Shown here: piece by piece, positions 1-9,878 of the stretch
Position numbering within the stretch: the stretch's first letter is position 1
Layout of the letters: the number at the start of each line of letters is the position of its first letter
DNA from: Samsoniella hepiali
Lineage: Eukaryota > Ascomycota > Sordariomycetes > Hypocreales > Cordycipitaceae
Assembly (NCBI GenBank): GCA_001455915.2
Contig: LNDK02000110.1
Location: forward strand, 745,148-809,147
Length of the DNA stretch: 64,000 nt
Reading direction: 5' to 3'
Translations under genes and position numbers: made by a program
Notes under the pieces: model-generated
Database searches by the model: none
Told to the model about the DNA's origin: nothing
What the model saw: the letters and a program-made list of their open reading frames with translations, nothing else

Positions 1-32
1 TTCGCTTTCTAAAATCGTAGACGGATTAGTGT

Positions 33-830
33 TCATGTCGCTGTGGGGTGGGCAGCTTGATGTTGAGACGGCATCTTGGACAATTCGCTCGCCCGAGGCT
101 GGGGAGCTGGAGGAGGTCGTACCGGAGCCATCTTGGATGATGCCGGGACGTGGGCGGCGTCGGGCTCTTTTGCGGAGTCGGGAGAAGTAGCGGCTGAGAG
201 AGGAGGAGAGACCCGAGATGAGGGCGCGGGCGGCGTTGGAGGAGGAAGTGGTGATGATGGTGGAGAGTTTGGCAGAGGGATGTTGAGAGCTGCAGCAGAA
301 GCCAGCCTGCGGTGTCGAGGTGGGGCCGATGATGTAGCGGTTGCGGGTGAAGCTCCCGTGGGCTTGGTGCTTTCAGCGACTGTAGCGGTGCTTTCAGTGG
401 ATGCAGCGCCTGTGGCTAGCGTTGGGCCACCTGAAAAGAAGCCAAACGACGACAGCAGTGGCGATGGCGCTGGACTCGACAGCGGCGACGGCAAAGCTTC
501 CTTGGATTTGTTCTCGGTTTCGTTTCGGGCCCGTACCAGATCCAAGAGCGACGAGCGAGCCCTGAGCCGCGGCCTGAGCCCAACTTGCATACAAGGTGAG
601 CGGGATGGAGCTTTGACCGAGGTCGCTGGAGGTGATGCCCAACGTCTCGGTACGAAAAGGTCGAAACGGCGACTAAAAAGAGCAGGCGGCTTGTAGCTCG
701 TCTGAATCGACTGTCCAATGCTTCCTGCTATTATACCACAATCCAATCCCAGACAATGGCATGTAATGGAGGAAATGACGCCACTGGGTAGATGCAGTGT
801 TGGGGAGAGGACAGCTCGAGCTAGGACCAT
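33..830 (-). CDS. Doubtful Ser/Pro/Ala-rich ORF, uncharacterised
   Basis: This is an uninterrupted 265-codon ATG ORF. Its N-terminal 90 residues are Arg-rich, and the rest is low-complexity Ser/Pro/Ala with an RHRRLAS stretch that resembles a PKA-type phosphosite. I recognise no domain. The opposite strand is also open over much of the same interval (76-696), as GC-rich DNA often allows, so openness alone is weak evidence. The minus frame reads more like a disordered fungal protein than the plus frame does. The true start may lie further upstream in a spliced exon. Treat this as a candidate that needs transcript support. Confidence 0.3.
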   Translation of the reverse strand: MVLARAVLSPTLHLPSGVISSITCHCLGLDCGIIAGSIGQSIQTSYKPPALFSRRFDLFVPRRWASPPATSVKAPSRSPCMQVGLRPRLRARSSLLDLVRARNETENKSKEALPSPLSSPAPSPLLSSFGFFSGGPTLATGAASTESTATVAESTKPTGASPATATSSAPPRHRRLASAAALNIPLPNSPPSSPLPPPTPPAPSSRVSPPLSAATSPDSAKEPDAAHVPASSKMAPVRPPPAPQPRASELSKMPSQHQAAHPTAT

Positions 831-2097
831 TCATGAAGGTGGGCCAAAGCCACGGCGACGGGGTGCGGCCTGGCAATGCAGGCGGCGTATTATTTACAGG
901 CAGGTGATTTATTGTGATTTGAGACAAGACTGGCATGGCATCGAGGGCTGAGCTTGGCCGTCAACACAATAGCCGCAGTAGATGCGCCCTTCTGCCCAGT
1001 GTGGTGATGGGGGCAGCACAACGTTGTTTGCGGAGCGGCGAGCGATTCGTAGGCTAGTTGGGGTCATTAGTTATGGAGTAGGAAATTACGGAGGAATACA
1101 TTGTTGTTTGCCTGTCAGAAACGGAAGGGATACGGCTGATAGTTTGTGACACTGTCGCGTGCGAGGTAGGGGTGCGTGCTCGTGACGGGTAGAATCACGA
1201 CGTTTGCGCCTGACGAGACGGACGAATTATTAAACGAACGTCCTGGTACGAGAGGAGAAGCACATAAGCAAAATTAAGATGAACAAAGCAATGTTATTCC
1301 AGTTTCTAATTTTGACCTGGCAGTCGTGGCAAACACCAGCATGTCGAATCGACGTGTGAGAACTGTGCTTCAAAATTTTCCAAGCTCAAGCACGCGACAA
1401 CATTAACATGAAGTGGTAGGACCTCTCGAATATGGAATCTAAACGGCCTCGTATAATCGTCGTGTAGCCTCGTGCCAACCGACACATCCATTATTCATCT
1501 TCCATCTTGCTCCTTCTTCACGTCGTTCCGCATGGGATCGGCCGCAATGAAAGAAATAGAAATGACTTGTCTCTGCGAAACAAACAGTAGGGTTCCAAAA
1601 ATTCCCTTCCCGGATAAATCCAGAAAAGAGTGGTCTGTTATAGTTTTCAACTAGCAAAATTCCTCTCTCAGCTTATCGCTTCACGGAGAAGGAAAACGCC
1701 CGTGCACTGGGATGAAGAAGAAAGGAAGAAAAGAAGACTGAAAGAGGAGTGGGCGGCACGAGATTTTATAGTCGCCGGGCCAAACAAAGAGCGAGCTGCC
1801 TGAGGCTCAAAGCACGGACCAGGTGAGTCATCCTAAAACGGCAAAGCGCCACCAGAAGAGCCTCCAGTGGCTGCAGGTGCCTGGACGGGCTGAGGGCTAG
1901 CGCTGTGCTGCCTAGCGCCGTTGAACTTGCAGTGCTGTCACAGCCTGTGCCGCCTGTACCTACTGGTACAGTGGTGGCCCGTGACCGCTTGGGGGTAATT
2001 TACTCAATGTGGTAACCTCGCACCAGATCTGCTGCCACCTGCCGAGCTGGAGCCCACTCACATCGACAGCTCCGCCGTTTGCCATCGACACGCTGAT
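831..2097. other. Intergenic region upstream of argJ
   Basis: No convincing coding sequence was found; only short overlapping ORFs occur. The right-hand part is the argJ promoter and leader and holds a TGAGTCA site (1824-1830). The stretch from about 1840 to 2090 is mixed GC-rich and CT-rich leader. Confidence 0.6.
1824..1830. promoter_or_regulatory. CPC1/GCN4-type site (TGAGTCA) upstream of argJ
   Basis: A perfect TGAGTCA palindrome-type motif lies about 270 bp before the argJ ATG. This is the recognition sequence of the bZIP activator CPC1/CpcA/Gcn4, which switches on amino-acid biosynthesis genes under cross-pathway control. Its place before an arginine-pathway gene makes function plausible, but a 7-mer also arises by chance. 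Confidence 0.5.
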
Positions 2098-3524
2098 ATG
2101 CGTCTTTTCAACACCACCAGCCAATTGTCACCAGCCATGCGATTCACGCGCACATACGCCAGCATGAGCGGTGCCATACCGCCGGCCAAGGCCAAGTACG
2201 TGCCTTCCTCTGGCACCTACCCGCGCGGCTTCCAGGCCTCGGGCGTCTTTGTCGGCGTCAAGCCCGGCAACACCAGCAAGCCCGACCTGGCCCTCGTCAC
2301 GTCCGACCGCCCGTGCACCGCCGCCGCCGTCTTCACCAAGAACAAGTTCCAGGCCGCCCCCGTCAGCTTCAGCCGCAAGCTGCTCCAGACCAAGGCCAAT
2401 GCCGGCCTGCGCAGCATCATTGTCAACTCGGGCAACGCCAATGCCGTCACCGGTATCGGAGGACTCGAGGATGCCGCCAATATGGCGCAGACGACGGACC
2501 AGCGTGTTGGCGCCGAGGACTCGACTATTGTCATGAGCACTGGTGTGATTGGACAGAGGTATGCGTCTTCGTCTACCCAAGCGGCGTTGCAATGGCTAAT
2601 CCAAGTAGACTTCCGATCCAAAAGATTGTCGACCACATCCCCGTCGCCTATCACCAGGCGGGCGATTCCCACAAGCACTGGCTTAGCTGTGCCAAGGCCA
2701 TCTGCACAACAGACACGTTTCCTAAGCTCATATCCCGCACGTTCGAGCTTCCCTCTTCGCCTGGGATCGAGTACCGCATTGCTGGCATGACCAAGGGCGC
2801 CGGCATGCTGGCCCCCAACATGGCCACGCTGCTCACTATCCTCGCCACTGACGCACCTGTGGCGCCCGCCATCATGACTCCTCTGCTCCGCCACGCCGTC
2901 GACCGCTCCTTCAACTCAATCACCGTCGATGGTGACACGTCGACCAACGACACCGTAGCCCTACTAGCCAATGGCGCGGCGGGAGGTACCGAGGTTGCCT
3001 CGGAGCAGTCTGCCGACTATACGGCCTTCCGCACTATTCTGACTGACTTCTCCGCCGACCTCGCCAAGTACATTGTCCGTGACGGCGAGGGTGCGACAAA
3101 GTTTGTGACGATTCGGGTGGTGGATGCCGCTACTGAGGACGGCGCGCGTCAGGTCGCGCGCTCCATTGCCCTGTCGCCCCTCGTCAAGACGGCCCTCTAC
3201 GGCAAGGACGCCAACTGGGGTCGCATCCTGTGCGCTGCTGGTTACGCGCTCATTACCCCACCAACGCATGCACCCACGGAAGCGGAGGATATTATCCCGG
3301 AAAAGACAAACGTATCGTTTATCCCCACCGACGGCTCTGCGGAGCTGAAGCTGCTGGTGAACGGCGAGCCAGAAGAGGTGGACGAGGCTCGGGCCAGTGA
3401 AATCCTGGAAATGGAAGACTTGGAAATCCTTGTCAGACTAGGCACAGGTGACAAGAGCACCACGCATTGGACTTGTGATTTCAGCCACGACTACGTCACG
3501 ATCAATGGTGACTACCGCACGTAA
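2098..3524 (+). CDS. argJ: Arginine biosynthesis bifunctional protein ArgJ, mitochondrial
   Basis: Exons are 2098-2558 and 2609-3524, giving 458 aa. The 50-bp intron is placed where the two frames join as GVIGQR-LPIQK, the conserved ArgJ reading. The family has ornithine acetyltransferase and N-acetylglutamate synthase activity and runs the acetyl cycle of arginine synthesis in the mitochondrial matrix. The N-terminus has Arg and Ser and few acids (RLFNTTSQLS, then RFTRTYAS), as expected of a transit peptide. The self-cleavage and nucleophile motif is present as KGAGMLAPNMATLL, with Thr after MA. A DGDTSTND motif follows, and the protein ends in NGDYRT, typical of the family. Length fits fungal homologues (about 440-470 aa). 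The upstream TGAGTCA suggests cross-pathway control. Confidence 0.95.
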
Positions 3525-3779
3525 ACTTCCACAGCACTCAGGCGTTTTCGGTGTCGATAGAAATTTTGGATACTAAAAGAAATAGAAACATTTTTCAATA
3601 TAATTTTCAAAAATTTCCTTCGCCGAGGGAGATGTCTGGTCGTGCTCAATCTCGTGTACAGATCCATCTCATCAACATGATATCAACCATGCTCTACGCC
3701 GCCAAATCTTATACGCCACCAAATTGACCTCTCACCAACGCCACGTTTTCCGCCATCCTTCAGAAGGACCAAGCCTTCA

Positions 3780-5952
3780 CTAATATAGCCATCCTTGCTC
3801 GGGGTCGAATGACTTGGCGCCAGCCTCCTCGCGCAGCTCCTCAAAGATCTCCTTTACCCCCCCCAACACCACCTTGTTGGTGGCCAGGCGGCGGAGCGCC
3901 ATGATGCCGGCAGACGCGCCGTCGTCGTCGTGGGTGTTGTTGCCGATCTGGCTGCGCTTGTCGGGCCCTCCGAACTTTTTGAAGACGCAGTTGTCCTGGG
4001 AACGGGCGCCGCGCAGCTTGCACAGCTCTTTCTTTTGGCACTTGGCCCCGCACTCCTGCGGTTTCCAGCCGCGGGTCTTGCGGGCTATGTAATTGCTAAA
4101 CTCGATGTGGTCGACCTGCAGGACTTCGGTGACGTTGTGCCACCATGCTGGGGTGAGCTCGACGCTGGGATCCGTCATAGGCGGGCGGAGCTGCGCGCCG
4201 TACGCCGCCTTGGCCGTGTAGTACTTGGTCCAGACGGGGCCTTTGGTGTTGTAGTCCGGGTTGCTCATGTTGGCGATGTACTGGGTCACGTCGAGGATGG
4301 AAAACGTGTCCGGGTCGACGTCGTAGACGCGAAATGAAGGGTTGCCCGAGATCGGTGCCAGGGACGGCGCGATATAGGATATGGCTCTCGCGTCGGCGTA
4401 GGTGCGGTCTACATAGTCGGAGTAGTGCAGCTCAAACTGGTCCAAGTGCGTGTGGCCAAAGAACATGGCGGCAATGGTGTCGGTATAGCGATCGACAATC
4501 TGGTCAAAGGTGTACGAGGCGTCGTAGAAGGTGTCCGTGTTGCCCATTGGCATGTGGCCGATGATGTAGGCGCGCTCACCGGCCATTTCGGCGGCGGCGA
4601 GCTGCTTCACAAGCCACTTAAACTGCCCATTGGGGTCCTGTTCCATGTTGTTGCGGTACGCTTCAAAGTTAAGACGGGAGTACAGGTTGGTGTTGAGCGA
4701 GATGATGCGTAGCTTGCCATTCGGATACTTGACCGAGTAGGCACCATTCGTGAGAATCTCCTGTGCAGTCTCGTTGCCCGTCCACTTGACCCAGTGGCCG
4801 GCGAGTAGCTCGTACAGCCACTTGACGTCCCTGCCTTTCTGGGCTTTCTTGTTGGAGGGGAGGATGTTGGCGGGGCTTACATCGTAGCTGCCAATGGTGC
4901 TATACACGGTCTTTAAGTGGCTGTCCATGATGGACATGGCATCGTGGACTAGACATGTTAGCTTTGTTCTTGTGACCGCGTGATTTGTGACTTGCTGTCG
5001 TTGATGTTGGACTCCTTGGTCGTCTTCCAGGCGGTGTGATCGACAATGTCTCCAGTGAAGAGAGCAAAAGCAATATCCGGCACAGCTTCCTTGATAGCAG
5101 CGTACATGCTCTGCTCAAGTTCAACCGGGGAATCGCAATTGTGGTGTCCAAAACGACCAGCGGTAGCGCTGGAAGTATTGCCCGGGCCCGGGGTGTAGTC
5201 GCTGATATGGTTAGCCAGAAAGTATGGTTGCGTGCCGTGTGTTGACTCACTGACAGCAAACAGGCCTGTTGCAGTCAGCGTTGGAGCCCACCTTGTAGTG
5301 CTGGTCGACGTGTATATCTGAAAAGTGCACCACCTTGAGCGGCTTCTTCCCGCTGGGGGGCGGACGGCCATAGTTCGGCTTCTTGCCGGGGAACTTGGGG
5401 TTTAGCGGTTCGACCTTGGGAATCTCGCAGAGTCCAAAAAGTGCACCACAGAGCAACCTTTGCGTCCGCCCATATATGATGAGGCTGCGAGTCAAGCGCG
5501 CAAGTGCCGGGCCTTGGCGTTCCGCGTAGCCATCGCACAATTCGGGTTCTTCCTACGTATCGTCAACCGGGGAAATCAAGCTGCAGGCCCTGCTGGCCTG
5601 CTACAAACTCACCTTGCCCAACTTGCAAATGCGCCTTAATGACCTGATAAAGACACGATCGCCGAAGAGGGCGACAGCTTTCAGTACTATGAGGATGGCC
5701 TGTGACGCCGTTAGTCCATGTTCCCAGGTATTGAAGCAAAGACGTCTTTACCCCGCACGTATTACAATCTATTACTCCACTGAAGTTCAACCAAATACTG
5801 TCGGCCGGATCGTACCGATCGGTCTGTTGGCTCGAACGTGTAGGCTTAGGAAGGGCCGCAGGAAGGACTGCTGTCCGCGGGCTGTTGTCTAGAGCCGCCT
5901 GGACGACCGACCCAACTGCAGCGAGCAGCGGAAGAAGACGAGCGACGCGCAT
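3780..5952 (-). CDS. Secreted acid sphingomyelinase-like phosphodiesterase with degenerate GNH motif
   Basis: There are five exons: 5952-5752, 5699-5613, 5552-5251, 5201-4996 and 4948-3780 (654 aa). The signal peptide covers roughly residues 1-20. A saposin-B-type region follows, with CNTC near residue 62, RRICKLGK near 90 and LCDGY near 102. The calcineurin-like phosphoesterase domain then starts at SDIH (D175, H177) and continues with GDIVDH (D248, H252), GHMP (H397) and GHTH (H431, H433). Family members hydrolyse sphingomyelin or related phosphodiesters outside the cell or in acid compartments. The third motif, normally GNH(D/E) and supplying a metal ligand and catalytic His, reads GSYD (285-288). 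The intron before exon 5 is GC-AG (donor gcaagt). Activity is therefore uncertain; the fold assignment is firm. Confidence 0.88.
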
Positions 5953-7072
5953 ACTATCTTGTCTACTCTGGTGAGTAGGTTGGGAAGATGAAGTGGCCTG
6001 CTAGAGCGAAGAAAACAACCGCGACGCGCACAACCTTACTTATACGGTCTCGCCAACCCTAAGCCCCCAAGCGAGCGCCGCTAGTTTAATCGTTCACGTC
6101 CGGATTTGCCACTGCCAGTTTAATACAATCTGCACGCTTAATTCACTGAAAACTAACCATTGGACTGGGAAAGTACAAAAAAGGAAGCTGGAGCAGACGG
6201 TAGAGACATTGTGGTATGGCTGCCGATACACACAGAGGCCGCTGCCTACCGACACCAACGACAGCCTGTCCCTATACCGCGCCATACCTTCACCCGGGTC
6301 AAATCCCTGTATCTTTCATTTTTATTTCCGTCTACAGGCTTAGCCATCTTTCTTGGCGGGGACTCGGCCCAGTGTCCGTATGAGGTAGACCCTGTGCATG
6401 CTCCATCAACAAAAGCACTCGTCCCTTTGACCACGCCACTGTGACTGGCAGGCCACATAAAGGGGAATACGTGAATAACTAAGCGATCAAAAGCATGTTG
6501 CTTCGTGTTTACACTAATTTGCCCGATACAAGCCCCTCCTATAGCACCGATCTCGCGATATAGTCAAAAAAGTAGAAGGTATAGTTGGACCTTGGCCCGT
6601 AGATAGGTGGCGCCAAGGCAAGTGGGCGACCCTTTGGCAGATGCTACGCCGTCTGCCATGCCGCAGTTTCTACCACACCGGATGAACTGAGGCCCCTGCC
6701 AGGTCAAGCTAAGCATAATAAGCGACGGAACAGCCTTACGAGGGGAAGACAGGGAAAGCCGGATCTGCGTGATGCGAGTGCGCAAAAACATCACAAGCGT
6801 AGGGTAACCACTTAGGGTTGGGCGCGGCGCTAGAATGCTCCCACGAGACATTGTTGCAAGTTGGAAAATGCATTGAGCAGTTGAACTGAATCGCTTTTAT
6901 AAATCTTGACCCGCACGTGTCCAAGAATGCAAGGCATTGACTAGTGTGGAGAAATACAGAGTAATGTACATGGATCGTTATACACGGTAACAAGGTTCGG
7001 CTTGGAGAAACTCCCCCAAGCAATGCAAAGAGCGTCTTCTGAGCATGTGCGCTCCCTCACTCCCTCTCTCAA
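5953..7072. other. Intergenic, promoter of the phosphodiesterase gene
   Basis: This 1.1-kb spacer lies between two minus-strand genes. It contains only short overlapping ORFs on both strands without recognisable protein features. The left end should hold the promoter of the phosphodiesterase gene and the right end the 3' region of PET127. Confidence 0.6.
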
Positions 7073-9568
7073 CTACGAGGAGGTGTTGGAGTCCCGGTCC
7101 CAGGCCACGCGGATGCCCGACGCCTCCTCCTCCTTGGCCCGCTCCGCACGGTACGACGCGCCGCGTTTGCTGAGCGTCGGCAGGCTGCCCGCAAACATGC
7201 GGTGCCACGACTGCGCGCGCATCTCGGCGTTGATGTCGAGAATCTTGCGCCGGCGCGCCTTGATCTGCTTGTAGAGCCGCTCGGCGCGCTCGCTGTTGAT
7301 CTCCTTGACCGCGTACTGGACCTCCCACTTGCTGTTGGGCCCGATGCGCTCCGGCCGGGGCACGAACTTGCCGTCGACCTTGTTGCGGACAGTGATGTAC
7401 ATGCCGAGAATCTCACGCGCCGGGGACTGGTCTTTGGATGCCTCTTGGCTCGTCTCGGCGGCTGTGGCGTCGGCGTCGATGTTTTCACCCTCGGCAGGCT
7501 TTTCGGACAGACCGGCAAACATGCGCTGAAATTCGTTGAGGTTGGCGGTGTTCGCGTCAATGCCTTCTGTCACGCGCAGAATTAAATCTTTCAAAGGTGT
7601 CTCGTCACCATTCTGAGCATCGGCCGGCTCATCCTCCGCGTTCTGCAACTCTTTGCTCTCCTGTGAGTGCGCTGTCAAGGCAGCTACCAGATCCTCAATG
7701 TGCGCTGTGCTTTCAACTTCTGTTTTGCCCTCTAGGAGACCGCTGTGAGTCAACGCATCTTGAACTGCGTCCCGTACAGACCGTATGCCGAGCGATTCGC
7801 TGTCCACCGCCTCGCTGACCCGATCCATGACTTCCTGCCATGCTATATCGTTCTGGATCTCTTGATCCATTTCATCTTCCTCGGCAGATTCTGTTTCCTC
7901 TGTGCTTTCGCTCTGGTCGGCAGCGGCAGCTTCGGCAGCGGCAGTTTCGGCGGCCTTTTCCTGGCTGCTGAGGTCGTCAATCTCCTCCTTTAGCTTGTCC
8001 ACAGACGCCTTTTTTGATTCCTGGATCGCTTGCATCTCTTCGTCAGTAACGGGCTGCACGAAAAAGTACGTAATGGGATCGGCTGTTGGTCGAGTCTCCA
8101 CGTGCAGTCTCAATGACCTGCCAGGGAACTTCTGGGTAGCCCTGTTCATCAGATCATTCAAAATCGCCAGGGTAGCTTTAAACTCTTGGTCACCCAGCGT
8201 TGTATCTGTCTGTCCGTGGAGCGCATGATCCATTTCCGAGAGAGGGATATATTGGAAACCAAATATTCGCTGCGTATTGTGATATGCGACAAAGATGCCA
8301 TCCATGCGCCCCATCCGGACTTGGAGAGAATATTTCAAAAAGGCAGATCGAATGAGGTCGTAGTATTCTCTTTCAAACGATTCCCACTGGCCGAATTGCT
8401 TGCGAATCTCGTAGCCAACGCCCTTCTCATGGCCCTGGACATCCATGCGGATAGTCACAACTGCTCTCGTTTTCAGGTCAAAAACACCAGTGCCAGGGAG
8501 CCTCGGGTCGTGGGCATCCAGTTGTGATCGCATCATAAAGTCGCCAAATGTGGTATAGTGGTATGCCTCGTCGGCCTTTTTCTCCTCTTCTGTCAATTGG
8601 TGCGACTTTGTCTTTTTATACTTTTCAAACTCTTCTTTGGGTAGCGTAAGCAGCTTCTCCATTGATTTTCCAAGCATGCTCAAGATGTTTTCGTTGTCGT
8701 ATTCTTTGTCGGAATCAATCGAGTACACTCCGTCTTTATGTTTTATAAATGTGGCCACAGGACCTCTCGTTAAGATGGTAAAGTTATGCGACTCTGGGGT
8801 CCATCCTCTCGACAAATGGTCAAAGTTGGGAGGTCTCCAGCCTGATACAAGGAAATGGAGGTGAGAGAGAACAGCCGTCATACTCGACGTCGAGCCACTG
8901 TATTTCTTGCCATGCTGCTTAGCGAGATCGTACAGCTTGGTATCCTTGGATGAAGTGACGTATTCTTTGAGGGCGTCGTAATCAAACTCGTCTACCGGCA
9001 TGATGGAAGCTAGGTACGGATCAAAATTGTAGACGTTTGTTCGAGCATCTTGCATTCGATATACGCCGCCATTAAATAGTACGCGGTCGAGGCCGTAGCT
9101 CAGCTTCGGGATATCGGGTGTTTCTTGATCGATCGGCTGCAGCTCCAGCGCTTTGGGAGTAATGACTTCGAATTCGACTGGTTCTGTGGCTTTCTTCTTC
9201 TTCTTCTTTATCGACTTGGTAGATTTTGCGTGCTTGGATGCAGACTTTTGCGCCTCCTTTTTGGGGATTTGCTCGGCCTTGGGTTCTGACGACTCTCCAG
9301 GCGGAGCTGTGGCTTGTTCTTTCGGTGACGCTAGAGATTGTCGCAGCTTTTCTTGGAGAGTGGTCCAAGAGCCAAGGGCCTTTGCCACGCCGTTGCTGGC
9401 CGAGACTGTGGCTTCCTGCTCAACCGCCTTCTTTTCTGCCTTTGTCGCATGGCATGACTGCGTCGTGGTGAAGAGCGCGACGCGTCGTGGAGACAGCAGT
9501 GGCACACGACACCCCGGTATGTTTGCGAGGCGCGCCTGGCCGACCGTGCGGCACCTCGCACGATACAT
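7073..9568 (-). CDS. PET127: Mitochondrial RNA-processing protein Pet127
   Basis: This is a single-exon 831-aa protein. The first 40 residues are rich in Arg and hydroxyl residues with no early acids (RARCRTVGQARL), a mitochondrial presequence. A lysine-rich linker with a KKKKKK run lies near residue 115. The Pet127 domain spans about 150-520, from FDPYLASIMPVDEFDYDALK through FLVSGWRPPNFDHLSRGWT and GVFDLKTRAVVTIRMD to HVETRPTADPITYFFVQP. The FDLK element is compatible with the D-x-K of a PD-(D/E)XK nuclease fold, a relationship proposed for this family. An acidic coiled-coil-like tail follows. In yeast Pet127 is needed for 5' processing and turnover of mitochondrial transcripts at the inner membrane. 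The ATG at 9568 starts the presequence and sits 310 bp from the divergent HID1 start. Confidence 0.92.
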   Translation of the reverse strand: MYRARCRTVGQARLANIPGCRVPLLSPRRVALFTTTQSCHATKAEKKAVEQEATVSASNGVAKALGSWTTLQEKLRQSLASPKEQATAPPGESSEPKAEQIPKKEAQKSASKHAKSTKSIKKKKKKATEPVEFEVITPKALELQPIDQETPDIPKLSYGLDRVLFNGGVYRMQDARTNVYNFDPYLASIMPVDEFDYDALKEYVTSSKDTKLYDLAKQHGKKYSGSTSSMTAVLSHLHFLVSGWRPPNFDHLSRGWTPESHNFTILTRGPVATFIKHKDGVYSIDSDKEYDNENILSMLGKSMEKLLTLPKEEFEKYKKTKSHQLTEEEKKADEAYHYTTFGDFMMRSQLDAHDPRLPGTGVFDLKTRAVVTIRMDVQGHEKGVGYEIRKQFGQWESFEREYYDLIRSAFLKYSLQVRMGRMDGIFVAYHNTQRIFGFQYIPLSEMDHALHGQTDTTLGDQEFKATLAILNDLMNRATQKFPGRSLRLHVETRPTADPITYFFVQPVTDEEMQAIQESKKASVDKLKEEIDDLSSQEKAAETAAAEAAAADQSESTEETESAEEDEMDQEIQNDIAWQEVMDRVSEAVDSESLGIRSVRDAVQDALTHSGLLEGKTEVESTAHIEDLVAALTAHSQESKELQNAEDEPADAQNGDETPLKDLILRVTEGIDANTANLNEFQRMFAGLSEKPAEGENIDADATAAETSQEASKDQSPAREILGMYITVRNKVDGKFVPRPERIGPNSKWEVQYAVKEINSERAERLYKQIKARRRKILDINAEMRAQSWHRMFAGSLPTLSKRGASYRAERAKEEEASGIRVAWDRDSNTSS

Positions 9569-9878
9569 TGCGATGCCAATTCAATTTCCCGTAGAGTTGG
9601 TATTGCGGAAAGCTGCAAAGGCTGAGTTCCAAGGCGCAAATTTCCCAAGCTTGACACAGCTTATCGATATCGATATCCCCGACAGCTGTTGACAGTTTTG
9701 GGCGGGTTTGGGCGACGATGGAGTGGGGCACTGAAGCAGCCAGTGATTGGCCCGGCGGCTGAGCTCCGCCGAATCCACGTAGTCTAATCCATAGCGCCGG
9801 CCATGCGACCTGGAGCTGCTGCAACTGACGACACTCTCTCTGCTTTCACCTCGAGTCGTCGCCGACCTCTTTACAACC
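9569..9878. promoter_or_regulatory. Divergent promoter PET127 / HID1
   Basis: A 310-bp interval separates the two outward-facing ATGs and must carry both promoters. It includes TATCGATATCGATATC (9661-9676), a small alternating palindromic stretch. No clear TATA box was seen for either side. Confidence 0.6.

Noticed and set aside
76..696. Plus-strand 206-codon Gly/Ala-rich ORF
   Set aside because: It is antisense to a longer minus ORF in GC-rich DNA, with low-complexity composition and no homology-like features.
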